DNA from: Eubacteriales bacterium
GTDB lineage: Bacteria > Bacillota > Clostridia > Christensenellales > Aristaeellaceae
Length of the DNA stretch: 64,000 nt
Direction: 5' to 3'
Assembly: GCA_028693055.1 (NCBI GenBank)
Contig: JAQUWD010000017.1
Location: 1 to 64,000 of the forward strand
In this document: positions 51,578-60,997 of the stretch, in pieces
Numbering within the stretch: the stretch's first letter is position 1
How the letters are laid out: the number at the start of each line of letters is the position of its first letter
Translations under genes and position numbers: made by a program
The notes under the pieces: generated by a model
Told to the model about the DNA's origin: nothing
Database searches by the model: none
Seen by the model: only the letters and a program-made list of their open reading frames with translations

Positions 51578-52733
51578 ATTTCGTCGTCTTCTGGATCGCT
51601 TCTGGGTTACTCGTTTGGACGACAAAGAACTGTATTACGACCTCAAACGAAGGCTTTCGGACTATGAATCCATCGTGAACGAACAGCTGGGTTGGAACTT
51701 AATTTCCAACGAAATGGTAATCAAGCTGGAAAAAACCCCGCCTCGCTCCATGCCGTGGATGGGGGTGCAGGAGTTTAGCGAAACGCTGGATTACTGTTTG
51801 CTCTGTGCGCTGCTGCTGTATCTTTCCGATTTGGAGGATGGTCAGCAGTTCTTGCTTTCAAGCCTGACGGAAGCGGTAAAGGCATATCTAGAAAAAGTAC
51901 AGCCCATAGACTGGACGAGGTTTCCTCATCGCAAATCGCTGGTGCGCGTTTTACGCTATGCCCAACAGATTCAACTGATCATAGCCTATGACGGCAGCAG
52001 CGACGGCTTTGGCAGTTCTCAGGAGCAAGAGGTTCTGTATGAGAACACAGGCCTTTCCCGTTACTATGCCGTTCATTTTGGGCGCGACATCAGCGCTTGT
52101 CAAAGTGCGCAAGACTTTGAGTCATTCTCATGGGAGGGCGATAGCGACCGTGGCCGTCAACGCGTGCACAGGGTCTATCGACAGCTTGCGCTATGCCCCG
52201 CATTGTATTGGAGTAGCCAAGATCATGCGGATTATGATTACGTCAAGAACCAACGGCAATGGGTGTCCCATTATTTAGAGGATACGCTGGGCGGAGAGCT
52301 ACAGATTCATAAAAACGGCGCGTTCTTTGTGGTGGATAGCGAGGATCGATTTGGCTTGTGCCATCCTCGCAATACCATTCTTTCCGACGTGGTGCTGCTG
52401 CTTTGCTCCCAGATAAGGGAAAAAGTACGGGCGGGTAGTCTGCTGCCAATGGCTGACGACCGTATTGTATTTACCCGCACAGAATTCAATCAAGAGCTAG
52501 ACGAGTGTCGTTGTACATTTTCCAAGGGGTGGGGGAGCCAGATCCGAGATATGAGCGACGAGGCTTTGCAGCAGGCTGTTATTGACTATATGCTGGGCTG
52601 GATGCTGCTGGAAAGCCAAGAGGACGCAGTTGTGCTGCTTCCCGCTGCGGGCGAATGGGTTGGGCATTACTCCAAACGTTATTTAGGCATAGAGGAGGGG
52701 ATACAGGATGGCGAACCGCTGGATCATGAATAA
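51570..52733 (+). CDS. jetB: Wadjet type II JetB (TIGR02678 type)
   Basis: 387 residues from the ATG at 51570 (GGAGGAG 4-7 bases upstream). RRLLDRFWVTRLDDKELYYD, EQLGWNLISNEMVIKLEKTP and WMGVQEFSETLDYCLLCALL are features I associate with TIGR02678/DUF2398. WTRFPHRKSLVRVLRYAQQI and a C-terminal VVLLPAAGEWVGHY follow. JetB is the KITE-like (winged-helix) partner that sits on JetA. It overlaps jetA by 8 bases and jetC by 26 bases. Confidence 0.88.
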   Translation: MNEFRRLLDRFWVTRLDDKELYYDLKRRLSDYESIVNEQLGWNLISNEMVIKLEKTPPRSMPWMGVQEFSETLDYCLLCALLLYLSDLEDGQQFLLSSLTEAVKAYLEKVQPIDWTRFPHRKSLVRVLRYAQQIQLIIAYDGSSDGFGSSQEQEVLYENTGLSRYYAVHFGRDISACQSAQDFESFSWEGDSDRGRQRVHRVYRQLALCPALYWSSQDHADYDYVKNQRQWVSHYLEDTLGGELQIHKNGAFFVVDSEDRFGLCHPRNTILSDVVLLLCSQIREKVRAGSLLPMADDRIVFTRTEFNQELDECRCTFSKGWGSQIRDMSDEALQQAVIDYMLGWMLLESQEDAVVLLPAAGEWVGHYSKRYLGIEEGIQDGEPLDHE

Positions 52734-55700
52734 GCTTGGATTTGTGAATTTCTGGCTTTATGACGCGGAGGAATTCCAGCTGGAGAACGGCTGCATACTG
52801 CTACGAGGTTCCAATGGCTCTGGCAAGTCCATCACCACCCAGAGCTTTATTCCTTTCCTGTTAGATGGTAACAAAAGCCCGGAAAGGCTGGATCCCTTCG
52901 GCTCACGGGATCGAAAAATGGCCTTCTATCTACTGGGGGATGACGAACGGGAGGAATCCACCGGCTACCTGTATCTGGAATTCAAGAAGGAAAGCCTTGA
53001 GGAGTATCTGACCATCGGGGTTGGTATGCGTGCACAAAAAGGAAAAGATATTGATTTTTGGGGCTTCTGTTTATGCGACGGCAGAAGGATTGGCTTGGGC
53101 GACGTAGCCTTGTACGAGAAAATGGGGGATAAGCTGCTGCCGCTTAGCAAACAGCGGTTGAAGCACCTTCTCAACGATAACGCTCATTGGGCAGACAGCC
53201 CCAAGGAATACAAGGAACTGGTGAACGATCAGGTTTTTCATTTCCGAGACGTCGCGCAGTATGAACAGCTGATTCAATTGCTGATCAAGGTGCGCGCTCC
53301 CAAGCTTTCCAAGGACTTTCGCCCCTCACAGGTGAAACGACTGTTGAATGAATCGCTACAGGTACTCAGCAACGAGGATTTGTCCGCGATCGCCGCTACC
53401 ATGGATCGTATGGATTTTTATGAAGCTAATTTGAAAGACTGTCGTGCTTCTTTGCGGGATGCGACGATCATCCGTAACGAGTACACCCGCTATAACCAAT
53501 ATATTCTTGGAAAAAAGGGACAAGCCTATCTCATACAAAAAGGCAAAACACTAAAGCTGCAAAACCAATTAAGAAGTCAAAAGGCAGAACTAGAAAGCAG
53601 AAAAGAAGAGCATCAGCATCAGAAAGAGCTTTTGACACAAGCTGATACAGCGCTTACATTGGCCAAGACGCAGCGCGCCGCTTTAGGAGACGACGACATC
53701 ACCGCTAAACAGGAGCAACTCGCCGCCTTACAGGCACGGCATAAGGAGCAAGAGGAACAACTCCAGATCAATCAAAGAGCACTCGAGAATAAAAGCAGCC
53801 GAATCGACGGGAAAGAGGTAGAGCTACGCAATGTAGAAAATCAACGCGCCAATGAGGACGGCGCATTGCGCGTTATTGTAAAGGAAATGAAAAAGGTCAA
53901 TACCATTCTTCAATTTGGAGAAGCGCACGAGCAATATTTACTGAATGTAGGAAACGTAAATATACAGCCTACGCAGGGAGCGATGCTAGCTTCGCTTAAG
54001 CAGCTGAAAAAGCAGATGCACAGCGTGCTTGAAAACATGGAAAAGGTAAAGCGTGTGCAGAGCGAGTATGACGATGTATGCGAGCGGTTGGATCATGCCG
54101 CAACGGAATGCGCTTTGGGGGATCGAGAGCTCCACGATGCACGCCAGCAAGAGCAGGAGGAGCGGGACGGATTGCTGGAAGCCCTGACTCGCTGCGTTAG
54201 CAACAACGAGGAACTGCTTTTTTCTAGCGACGATAGCCAAAAGCTTCGGCGCTGTGTTTTAGATTATCATGGGCCTGCGGATTGGAATAGCCTGATGCAG
54301 GTGATCAACAGCCGCCATCAAGCTTGCGCGGCACAGCTCAATAAGGAGCTATTCATGGCTCATAACAAGCTGGAGCAGTGTCAGCAAACCACGGCTGAAA
54401 TAAAACAACGGTGGGATTTGCTTCAAAGCCAGACAGAGCTTCCGCCACCCAGAAGACAACGTTATTGCGATACCCGCGCCTATTTAACGGCTCGCGGTAT
54501 TCCTTATAAGGCATTTTATGAAGCCGTTGATTTTGAAGACGCGCTTCCCCCCGAAGCGCGGAATCTGCTAGAGGCGCAGCTGATTGACGCGGGATGGCTG
54601 GATGCGTTGCTAGTACCGGAAGAATACAGAGGAAAGCTTACCGCTCTTCGCAAAGAATGCCCGGAACGCTTTTTACAACCATCCACACCCGTTTCATCTC
54701 CTGTAACCGGTTTGATCCCAGAACAGGGAACTCCTTTTACCCAAATGGTCCAAGATATTCTACAGGGTATTTCGGCATCCGATCCAGATGCACAAAACGC
54801 TTTGCTGCCGGACGGCCGCTTTTGTAGCGGCGCGATTCATGGACTGAGCGTACCGGTGGAAGCTGCACAGTATATCGGGGTTGCTACTCGGCTGTTACAT
54901 AGACAAAGGCAAATTGAAGAATGTAAGCAGCAGTTAGAAGAAGCAAAAAAATCTGAAAACGCTGTGGAAGACGAGGTTGTCCAGCTGAAGCGGCGAATGG
55001 CGAAGCTGGAGGACGAATTGCTTTCCATGCCTCTATCCGGAAATCTGGATCAAGCATTGGAAATGCTGAAAAACGCTCAAAGACGGGTTGACCTCGGAAA
55101 GCAGGCCTATGATCGTGTGGCGGATGAAAAGAACAACAAGAATCTTCAATTGTCTGGACTGCGTATGGAGCTTAATGGCTTTTGTACAGGCATGCCCTAT
55201 GAACGAAGCCTAGAAGCCTATGAAGAGGCGTTGCAAGCGGCGGAGGAATACGAAAATTTAGTAAGCCAGAGCTTTGACGCTTGGAACAGGCTTGTCCGTA
55301 TACAAATAGATATCAACTATACCATTAACATGATTGACGAGCTTAGAGACGGAGCTGCAAAGCTAAAGCAAGGTATGGAGCATAGCAGCCGCGAGCTTGC
55401 GGTAGCTGCTGGACAAATGGAAGAGCTGCAGCGCTTTCTGGAACGACCCGAGAATCAACAAAGGACGGCAAGAATCCGTGCGTTAAACGATGAGATACGG
55501 GAGCAGGAAAACGCACGTCAATCGGCCAATGACCAATGCATTCGTCTGATGGGCGAGTTGGAGCGCTTTGAGCAAGATATCGCCACGCAGGAAAAGGATT
55601 TTCTGTTGTCCTGCTCTCTTGAAAATGAATATGAACGTTACTTCGTTGAGGATTTGGACTTAGACTGCTTTCCTTTTTCCAGAAACGAAGAGGAAACCGT

Positions 55701-56757
55701 TTCAGATTTGGCAACGCGGGCAGTGGGAAAAATACAACCCATCGACCGGGAGCGCACTCATGAGCTAATTAGCGAATCGTTGCGCAATAATTACCAGCAG
55801 CATAACAATACGCTTCTGAAATATCAGCCAAGAATGGAGCTTTGCTTGGACGCGCCGGATACCCCGGGCTGCCTGCGCCAGCGTCTGATCATAACGCTGC
55901 AAAGAGAGGGAAAGGCGCTTACCCTTTATCAGTTTATCAGCCTGTTGGAGAACGATGTCCTACAGCTAGAAACTTTACTAGAGCAGCAGGACCGAGAGCT
56001 GTTCGAAAACATATTGTCAGACACCATCAGCCATAAGCTACGGGCGCGCATCGAGGAAAGCCGTCAATGGAGCGACAGCATGAGCGACCTGATGAAATCT
56101 ATGGATACTTCTATGGGACTATCGTTCAGCCTAGAATGGACGCCCAAAAAGGCGGAAAACGAAGGGGAAATGAACACCGCGAAGCTGGTTTCCTTTTTGA
56201 ACAGGGATCGAGCCTTACTCACCCGCGAGGATAGTCAAGCGGTTTCCACTCATTTCCGTGCGAAGATTAAGGCTGCGCGGCAAAATGCAGAGCTGAATGC
56301 GCAAACTCAAAACTATAACGATTTGATTCGCACGGCGCTGGATTATCGGGAATGGTATGAATTCCGGCTTTACTACCAGCGCGAGGGCGAAGTAAAGCGA
56401 GAATTAACCGATCCTGTTTTTAACAAATTCAGCGGCGGTGAAAAGGCAATGTCTATTTATGCGCCTCAGTTTGCGGCAGTATCCGCTCAATACCAGAAGG
56501 CCTCGCCCCAATGCCCGCTGCTATTGGCACTGGATGAAGCCTTTGCTGGTGTGGATGATAAAAATATCGAAGCGATGTTTCGTCTGGTACATACACTGCA
56601 TTTTGGCTATATCATGAATTCGCAAGCGCTTTGGGGCTGCTATGCATGCGTTGCCAGCTTGAATATCGCCGAGTTCCATCGCTATGCGAACGCACAGGTG
56701 GTAACGATTCTGCATTACCGTTGGAACGGAAAGCAAATTGCATTGCAGGAGGGATAA
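52708..56757 (+). CDS. jetC: Wadjet type II JetC (SMC-like ATPase, TIGR02680 type)
   Basis: 1349 residues. The N-terminal ATPase half has Walker A GSNGSGKS (34-41), with LLRGSNGSGKSITTQSFIPF around it. Two long coiled-coil arms (about 270-520 and 730-1000) flank a hinge-like segment (about 600-700, VPEEYRGKLTALRKECPERF). The C-terminal half has the signature FSGGEKAMS (1241-1249) and Walker B LLLALDEAFAGVDDKN (Asp1276, Glu1277). This is the SMC motor that extrudes DNA loops in Wadjet. The length matches the TIGR02680 family. GAGGAGG lies 9 bases before the ATG. jetD starts 4 bases after the stop. Confidence 0.92.
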   Translation: MANRWIMNKLGFVNFWLYDAEEFQLENGCILLRGSNGSGKSITTQSFIPFLLDGNKSPERLDPFGSRDRKMAFYLLGDDEREESTGYLYLEFKKESLEEYLTIGVGMRAQKGKDIDFWGFCLCDGRRIGLGDVALYEKMGDKLLPLSKQRLKHLLNDNAHWADSPKEYKELVNDQVFHFRDVAQYEQLIQLLIKVRAPKLSKDFRPSQVKRLLNESLQVLSNEDLSAIAATMDRMDFYEANLKDCRASLRDATIIRNEYTRYNQYILGKKGQAYLIQKGKTLKLQNQLRSQKAELESRKEEHQHQKELLTQADTALTLAKTQRAALGDDDITAKQEQLAALQARHKEQEEQLQINQRALENKSSRIDGKEVELRNVENQRANEDGALRVIVKEMKKVNTILQFGEAHEQYLLNVGNVNIQPTQGAMLASLKQLKKQMHSVLENMEKVKRVQSEYDDVCERLDHAATECALGDRELHDARQQEQEERDGLLEALTRCVSNNEELLFSSDDSQKLRRCVLDYHGPADWNSLMQVINSRHQACAAQLNKELFMAHNKLEQCQQTTAEIKQRWDLLQSQTELPPPRRQRYCDTRAYLTARGIPYKAFYEAVDFEDALPPEARNLLEAQLIDAGWLDALLVPEEYRGKLTALRKECPERFLQPSTPVSSPVTGLIPEQGTPFTQMVQDILQGISASDPDAQNALLPDGRFCSGAIHGLSVPVEAAQYIGVATRLLHRQRQIEECKQQLEEAKKSENAVEDEVVQLKRRMAKLEDELLSMPLSGNLDQALEMLKNAQRRVDLGKQAYDRVADEKNNKNLQLSGLRMELNGFCTGMPYERSLEAYEEALQAAEEYENLVSQSFDAWNRLVRIQIDINYTINMIDELRDGAAKLKQGMEHSSRELAVAAGQMEELQRFLERPENQQRTARIRALNDEIREQENARQSANDQCIRLMGELERFEQDIATQEKDFLLSCSLENEYERYFVEDLDLDCFPFSRNEEETVSDLATRAVGKIQPIDRERTHELISESLRNNYQQHNNTLLKYQPRMELCLDAPDTPGCLRQRLIITLQREGKALTLYQFISLLENDVLQLETLLEQQDRELFENILSDTISHKLRARIEESRQWSDSMSDLMKSMDTSMGLSFSLEWTPKKAENEGEMNTAKLVSFLNRDRALLTREDSQAVSTHFRAKIKAARQNAELNAQTQNYNDLIRTALDYREWYEFRLYYQREGEVKRELTDPVFNKFSGGEKAMSIYAPQFAAVSAQYQKASPQCPLLLALDEAFAGVDDKNIEAMFRLVHTLHFGYIMNSQALWGCYACVASLNIAEFHRYANAQVVTILHYRWNGKQIALQEG

Positions 56758-56760
56758 AGC

Positions 56761-58038
56761 GTGGACGGAACAGCCAAACAATGTGCGGCTTACTTTCGTA
56801 AAAAGCCAGGCTATGAACGAATCATGCGGGCTTTTCGTAAAAAGTATGAGGGCTTGGGCCGGGTCGGCGGCGCCATTGTGCTTTCGGACGCTGATGAGGC
56901 CGAGTGTACGGCTGCGAGAGAGCTTTTTGGCACGGCGTTTTATCCGCCTCTGGTAATCAAGCTAAGCGCTTTTGAGCAAGCGCTGCAAAGTACGGTTTTT
57001 CAAGGGGTTACCTTGCCAGAATTGCTAGAAGCCTATTACCGGGAACCCATTCATACCCGTCAATGTATCCGTCAACAACATAGCGACGAATACAGGGAAG
57101 AAATATGTGCAGCCAAAGCGGCTAGCACAGGAAGCTGCTCCCAGCGCTGGCTCAATCAACTGGAGCTCGCTTCCGGCCATGGAGCGACGCTGTTAAAGCA
57201 AACGCCTCCTGAAATAGCTGGGGTGGCGCTGCTAAAAGCCTGCGCTGCCTTGGACTGGCTGGAGGCTCATCCGGGAGAGGCGGTTCGTTTGGCTGTATTG
57301 AGCGCAAAAGCCACGTCGGATCCCCATGCTTTGGATGCTGGCACCGTGGCAGGAAAGCTGTTTTTGCACGCTATCGCCTATTCACTGAGGGCTGACGTGC
57401 CACAGACGGCAGAGCAGAAAGCCGAGCTTTACTATCGCATCAATATTATTTGCGACAGTATTTCCAGCGTTGTTAGCCAAATTGGATTGATGCTGTGGAG
57501 CAACGGGGAGGAGCATCCCGGTTTTGCCGCTTTTCGGCTACGGCGGGAAAGCTGTCTTTTATCCCTCACCAATCTGGCGGGCTTGACAGGGGCTTCCAGC
57601 CCAACGAAGCGTGTGTATCTAGTTGAAAATCAGATGGTCTTTTCTCAGCTTTGCGATCATGGCTCTGCATTTCATTCACCGCTTCTGTGCACCTCCGGGC
57701 AGCTTCAAGTAGCTTCCCTGCGGCTTTTAGACTTGTTAGCAGCCGCGAATACTCATTTCTACTACTCAGGAGATTTTGACGGCGAAGGGTTGGGGATAGC
57801 CTATCGACTGGCAAAACGATATCCAGAACGGTTTAGCTATTGGCATATGAGCCCAGAGGATTATGAACGCTGCCGTTCGGATAAGCCGCTATCCAACGAT
57901 CGTCTTCGTTTGTTGGACGGCTTAGAGGGCAGCGAGCTGGCGCGAACGGCAGAGGCAATCCGTTTAAGCGGGCGGGCAGGCTATCAAGAGCTGCTGCTGC
58001 CCGAGCTCGCAAACGATTTAACCAATGAACAAGCGTAA
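56761..58038 (+). CDS. jetD: Wadjet type II JetD (Toprim nuclease, TIGR02679 type)
   Basis: 425 residues from a GTG at 56761 (AGGAGGG 7 bases upstream, no ATG close). The N-terminal part YFRKKPGYERIMRAFRKKYE resembles TIGR02679. The C-terminal Toprim domain has RVYLVENQMVF-like Glu289 and YYSGDFDGEGLGIAYRLAKR with Asp338 and Asp340. JetD cuts closed circular DNA, so that plasmids captured by the JetABC motor are cleaved. The conserved acidic residues look intact. It ends the operon; a hairpin follows at 58044-58072. Confidence 0.9.
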   Translation: MDGTAKQCAAYFRKKPGYERIMRAFRKKYEGLGRVGGAIVLSDADEAECTAARELFGTAFYPPLVIKLSAFEQALQSTVFQGVTLPELLEAYYREPIHTRQCIRQQHSDEYREEICAAKAASTGSCSQRWLNQLELASGHGATLLKQTPPEIAGVALLKACAALDWLEAHPGEAVRLAVLSAKATSDPHALDAGTVAGKLFLHAIAYSLRADVPQTAEQKAELYYRINIICDSISSVVSQIGLMLWSNGEEHPGFAAFRLRRESCLLSLTNLAGLTGASSPTKRVYLVENQMVFSQLCDHGSAFHSPLLCTSGQLQVASLRLLDLLAAANTHFYYSGDFDGEGLGIAYRLAKRYPERFSYWHMSPEDYERCRSDKPLSNDRLRLLDGLEGSELARTAEAIRLSGRAGYQELLLPELANDLTNEQA

Positions 58039-58043
58039 ATATC

Positions 58044-58072
58044 AAAAGCCATCGGCTTTACCGATGACTTTT
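58044..58072. terminator. Hairpin between jetD and hflC
   Basis: AAAAG(C)CATCGG pairs with CCGATG(A)CTTTT around CTTTA. It can serve both convergent genes, but T-runs are short. Confidence 0.6.
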
Positions 58073-58090
58073 GGGACTGATATCGTTTTA

Positions 58091-59116
58091 TTACTCCGCA
58101 GCTCCGTTGCTGGTGGCATATTGTAGCAGCTGCTTCCACAACGGATGGTTCTGGTCTAGCACCAGCGTTGCATTTTCGTTAAGCGAGGTTTCAAGCGCCT
58201 GCAACGAACGCCAGTAGCTGTAGAATTCCGTATCGACGCTATAGGCGTTTGCGTAGATTTCTAACGCGGACGCTTCGCCGTCGCCGCGGATCGCGCCAGC
58301 TTCGCTTACTGCGTCGGCTTGAATTTTGCGCGCTTCCAAATCCGTGCTGGAAACGGCCTTCTGGTATTCCTCCTGTCCTTCGCTGCGGGTTTGCTGTGCA
58401 ACCTTGGCACGGTCAGCCTGCATGCGGGCATAGGTGGTTTCGATATTCGCGGATGGTAAAATGGTACGGTTTACCTGTATGTCCTTTACTTCAATACCAC
58501 GGACGGCCATATCTCCGTTTATGGTTCTAAGACCTTGCGCCAACGCGTCATTCAGGGCTTCCTTGTTGCTGACGAAATTCTCGGCGCTCAAGCGGTTAAT
58601 GGCTTGCACAATCACTGGATGAATCAGGTTGTCCAGCTGATTTTCAGCGCTGGTCATACTGCCAAGCTTCAAGCTAAAAAGGGCGGGATCGGCGATATAC
58701 CATTGGGCGTAGGTGGTTACATAGTACTGCTTTTTCTCGGAGGTGTTGACGACCTCGCTATCGCTGACATAGGTAAATAGGCGGCTGGAGTAGGTCTGTA
58801 CCGTGTCCACAAAGGGCATCTTAAAATGCAGGCCGCTTCCCCGCAAAATTTTCACGGAGCCGCTGGTGGTCAGCTCGCCCACAAGGTTGTCTGCAAACTC
58901 GTCATGAAATTGATTGTGCTCGTTTAAAATGATGGACTGGATGACGCCAAACCGGCTTACCACGCATTGCTCTGCTTCTCCTACCACAAAAAGGGATTGA
59001 CTTAGCAGAATAAGAGCAATTATCACGATCACACCGATCAAAATCAGCTTGCCAGTCAAGCTGCGCTGCTTGCGTTTCTTGGTTTCTTTTTCATAATCAT
59101 AAACGTTTTGGCTCAT
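58091..59116 (-). CDS. hflC: HflC-like SPFH/band 7 membrane protein
   Basis: 341 residues with one N-terminal membrane helix (about 23-45, GKLILIGVIVIIALILLSQS). A band 7 domain follows, opening VVGEAEQCVVSRFGVIQSII, with SGLHFKMPFVDTVQTY and IEVKDIQVNRTILPSANIE. A helical C-terminal stretch (about 240-290) is rich in Ala, Glu and Lys. In E. coli HflKC encloses the FtsH protease. The start overlaps the hflK stop by four bases. Confidence 0.92.
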   Translation of the reverse strand: MSQNVYDYEKETKKRKQRSLTGKLILIGVIVIIALILLSQSLFVVGEAEQCVVSRFGVIQSIILNEHNQFHDEFADNLVGELTTSGSVKILRGSGLHFKMPFVDTVQTYSSRLFTYVSDSEVVNTSEKKQYYVTTYAQWYIADPALFSLKLGSMTSAENQLDNLIHPVIVQAINRLSAENFVSNKEALNDALAQGLRTINGDMAVRGIEVKDIQVNRTILPSANIETTYARMQADRAKVAQQTRSEGQEEYQKAVSSTDLEARKIQADAVSEAGAIRGDGEASALEIYANAYSVDTEFYSYWRSLQALETSLNENATLVLDQNHPLWKQLLQYATSNGAAE

Positions 59117-60096
59117 ATTCCATCGCTCCCTTCCGTAGCGGCGATATTGGCGGCGGTGGAGGCGCTGCCTTCGTCGAGACTCATGATTTTTACCACTTGG
59201 CTGTCCGGCTCGGCTACAACGATTTTGCCGCTGTTCTTCAAAATGTTCTCGATGGTTTCAATGAATAATCGAGTGCGGGTTACTTCTGGCGCGGCTTTAT
59301 ATTTTTCATAAACGGCGTTAAAAACCGCAACCTCGCTTTCGGCAGAGGCAATCACCTCGGCTTTGTAAGCCTGCGCTTCCTGCACCGTTTGGTAAGCGGT
59401 GCTGCGGGCTTTGGGCAGTATTTCATTGGCGTATTTTTCGGCTTCGTCCAAACGCTTGGTTTTTTCGTTCTTGGCGTTGTTCACATCCTCGTAAGCCGCG
59501 GATACGTCGGCAGGCACGGTGATGTTCTGGATACGCACATCGTTGATTTTTACGCCCATTTCATAGGTGTCGATCAACTCTTGAAAATCGGGTAGCACCT
59601 GCTGCTCGATTTCTTCCTTGTTCAAGAGCGCGTCATCCAGCGGACGGTTTTGAATGTTGCGGCGAATGATCGCTTCAAAGGCCAGCTGTAAGGTGCCCTC
59701 GGGATCATCAATGTCAAAGTGATACTGTTTTACATCCCGAATGGTATATTGATAAACTGCTTCAATGGATACGATGCTGTTGTCGTTGGTGAGCATAACG
59801 CTTTCGTCTGTTTCATCCGCATAGTGAGCGGCGCTGCCCGCCGAGCCTTGAGAAGTAGTGCGGAATCCAAATTCCTTGGTGTGAATGGTCGTTACGCTTT
59901 CGCTGATCACCGTTTGAATCATTGGGATTTTCCAGTAAAGCCCGGGGCCTTTGGTGTCCGTCACCTTGCCGAAGGTCAGCACAAGCGCTTCTTCGCCCTG
60001 CCCAACACGATAAAAGCTGTTTAGTCCTAGCAATAGGACAACCAGCACAACGGCAATCAACACAATGGTGGTTGCTTTCAGTTTTCCCTGCATCAT
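59113..60096 (-). CDS. hflK: HflK-like SPFH/band 7 membrane protein
   Basis: 327 residues from the ATG at 60096 (AAAGGAG about 9 bases upstream; in-frame ATGs farther upstream lack a site). A membrane helix lies at about 8-27. The band 7 domain opens RVGQGEEALVLTFGKVTDTK and has GPGLYWKIPMIQTVISE and VKINDVRIQNITVPADVSAA. A long helix follows (AEKYANEILPKARSTAYQTV). It pairs with HflC. The gene order hflK-hflC on the minus strand is the usual one. Confidence 0.92.
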   Translation of the reverse strand: MMQGKLKATTIVLIAVVLVVLLLGLNSFYRVGQGEEALVLTFGKVTDTKGPGLYWKIPMIQTVISESVTTIHTKEFGFRTTSQGSAGSAAHYADETDESVMLTNDNSIVSIEAVYQYTIRDVKQYHFDIDDPEGTLQLAFEAIIRRNIQNRPLDDALLNKEEIEQQVLPDFQELIDTYEMGVKINDVRIQNITVPADVSAAYEDVNNAKNEKTKRLDEAEKYANEILPKARSTAYQTVQEAQAYKAEVIASAESEVAVFNAVYEKYKAAPEVTRTRLFIETIENILKNSGKIVVAEPDSQVVKIMSLDEGSASTAANIAATEGSDGI

Positions 60097-60252
60097 GGTA
60101 AAGTACTCCTTTCCGTATAGCCAATGGAAGAACAGCTTCATCATAACATGAACAGAAGCTAGGGGAAAGAGCAGAATGGTTGAAACATACATTTTTCTGG
60201 CTAAATTCGCGGATGCACCCCTGCCAAACCAGAAAAGGGGACTTGGCAAAAC

Positions 60253-60282
60253 TTGAACAAACCCTGTAGCCTATGCTATAAT
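60253..60282 (+). promoter_or_regulatory. Promoter of the pgmB-tldD-pmbA genes
   Basis: TTGAAC (60253-60258) and consensus TATAAT (60277-60282) are spaced by 18 bases, 38 bases before the start codon. Confidence 0.75.
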
Positions 60283-60320
60283 TTCCCCGAAAGACAAAGT
60301 TTGGAAAGGAAAGATAGAGA

Positions 60321-60968
60321 ATGAAAAAAATAGACGGCGTGATTTTCGATTTAGACGGAGTGCTTGTGACAACGGATGATTGTCATTATTTGGGATGGAA
60401 GCGGATGGCTGACGAGGAGAACATCTATTTTGACCGCGCGATTAACGAGCGTCTTCGCGGCGTAAGCCGGATGGACAGCCTAGCGATTATCCTCGAGAAA
60501 GCAACCAGAAGCTATACGGAGGATGAAAAGCAACGGATGGCCGCCAGAAAAAACGCATATTATGTGGAGCTGATTGGAAAGCTGACAGCGAACGATATTT
60601 TACCGGGAGCCATGGATGTATTAAACCTACTGAAGAAGCGGGGAATCAAGATCGCCATAGGCTCCTCCAGTAAAAACACTCCCATTATTTTAAAGCAAAT
60701 CGGGCTTGAAAATGCCTTTGATGCAGTGGCTGACGGCAACCAAATTACCCACAGCAAGCCTAATCCCGAGGTATTCCTGCTGGCAGCCAAGCTTTTGAAG
60801 CTGAATCCGGCTGAGTGCTTGGTAGTGGAGGATGCGGACGCCGGTGTGGAGGCGGCGCTAAACGGCGGCATGAGCGTGCTGGGCGTAGGCTCCGCCAGCA
60901 AGAACCAGCGCGCAACTTATCATGGCGAAAGTTTAGCGACGGTGGATTTTAACTCCATTTTGGGATAA
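60321..60968 (+). CDS. pgmB: Beta-phosphoglucomutase (HAD family)
   Basis: 215 residues. Motif I is VIFDLDGVLVTTDDCHYLGW with the nucleophile Asp and the general-acid Asp. The cap has RLRGVSRMDSLAIILE, which contacts the sugar. Motif II is AIGSSSKNTPIIL and motifs III and IV are HSKPNPEVFLLAAKLL and VVEDADAGVEAAL. It converts beta-glucose-1-phosphate to glucose-6-phosphate, a step after maltose or trehalose phosphorylases. Neither is in the window. GGAAAGGAAAGATAGAGA precedes the ATG. Confidence 0.94.
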   Translation: MKKIDGVIFDLDGVLVTTDDCHYLGWKRMADEENIYFDRAINERLRGVSRMDSLAIILEKATRSYTEDEKQRMAARKNAYYVELIGKLTANDILPGAMDVLNLLKKRGIKIAIGSSSKNTPIILKQIGLENAFDAVADGNQITHSKPNPEVFLLAAKLLKLNPAECLVVEDADAGVEAALNGGMSVLGVGSASKNQRATYHGESLATVDFNSILG

Positions 60969-60997
60969 TGGTGAACGGTGAAAGGACGGATCGGAAA

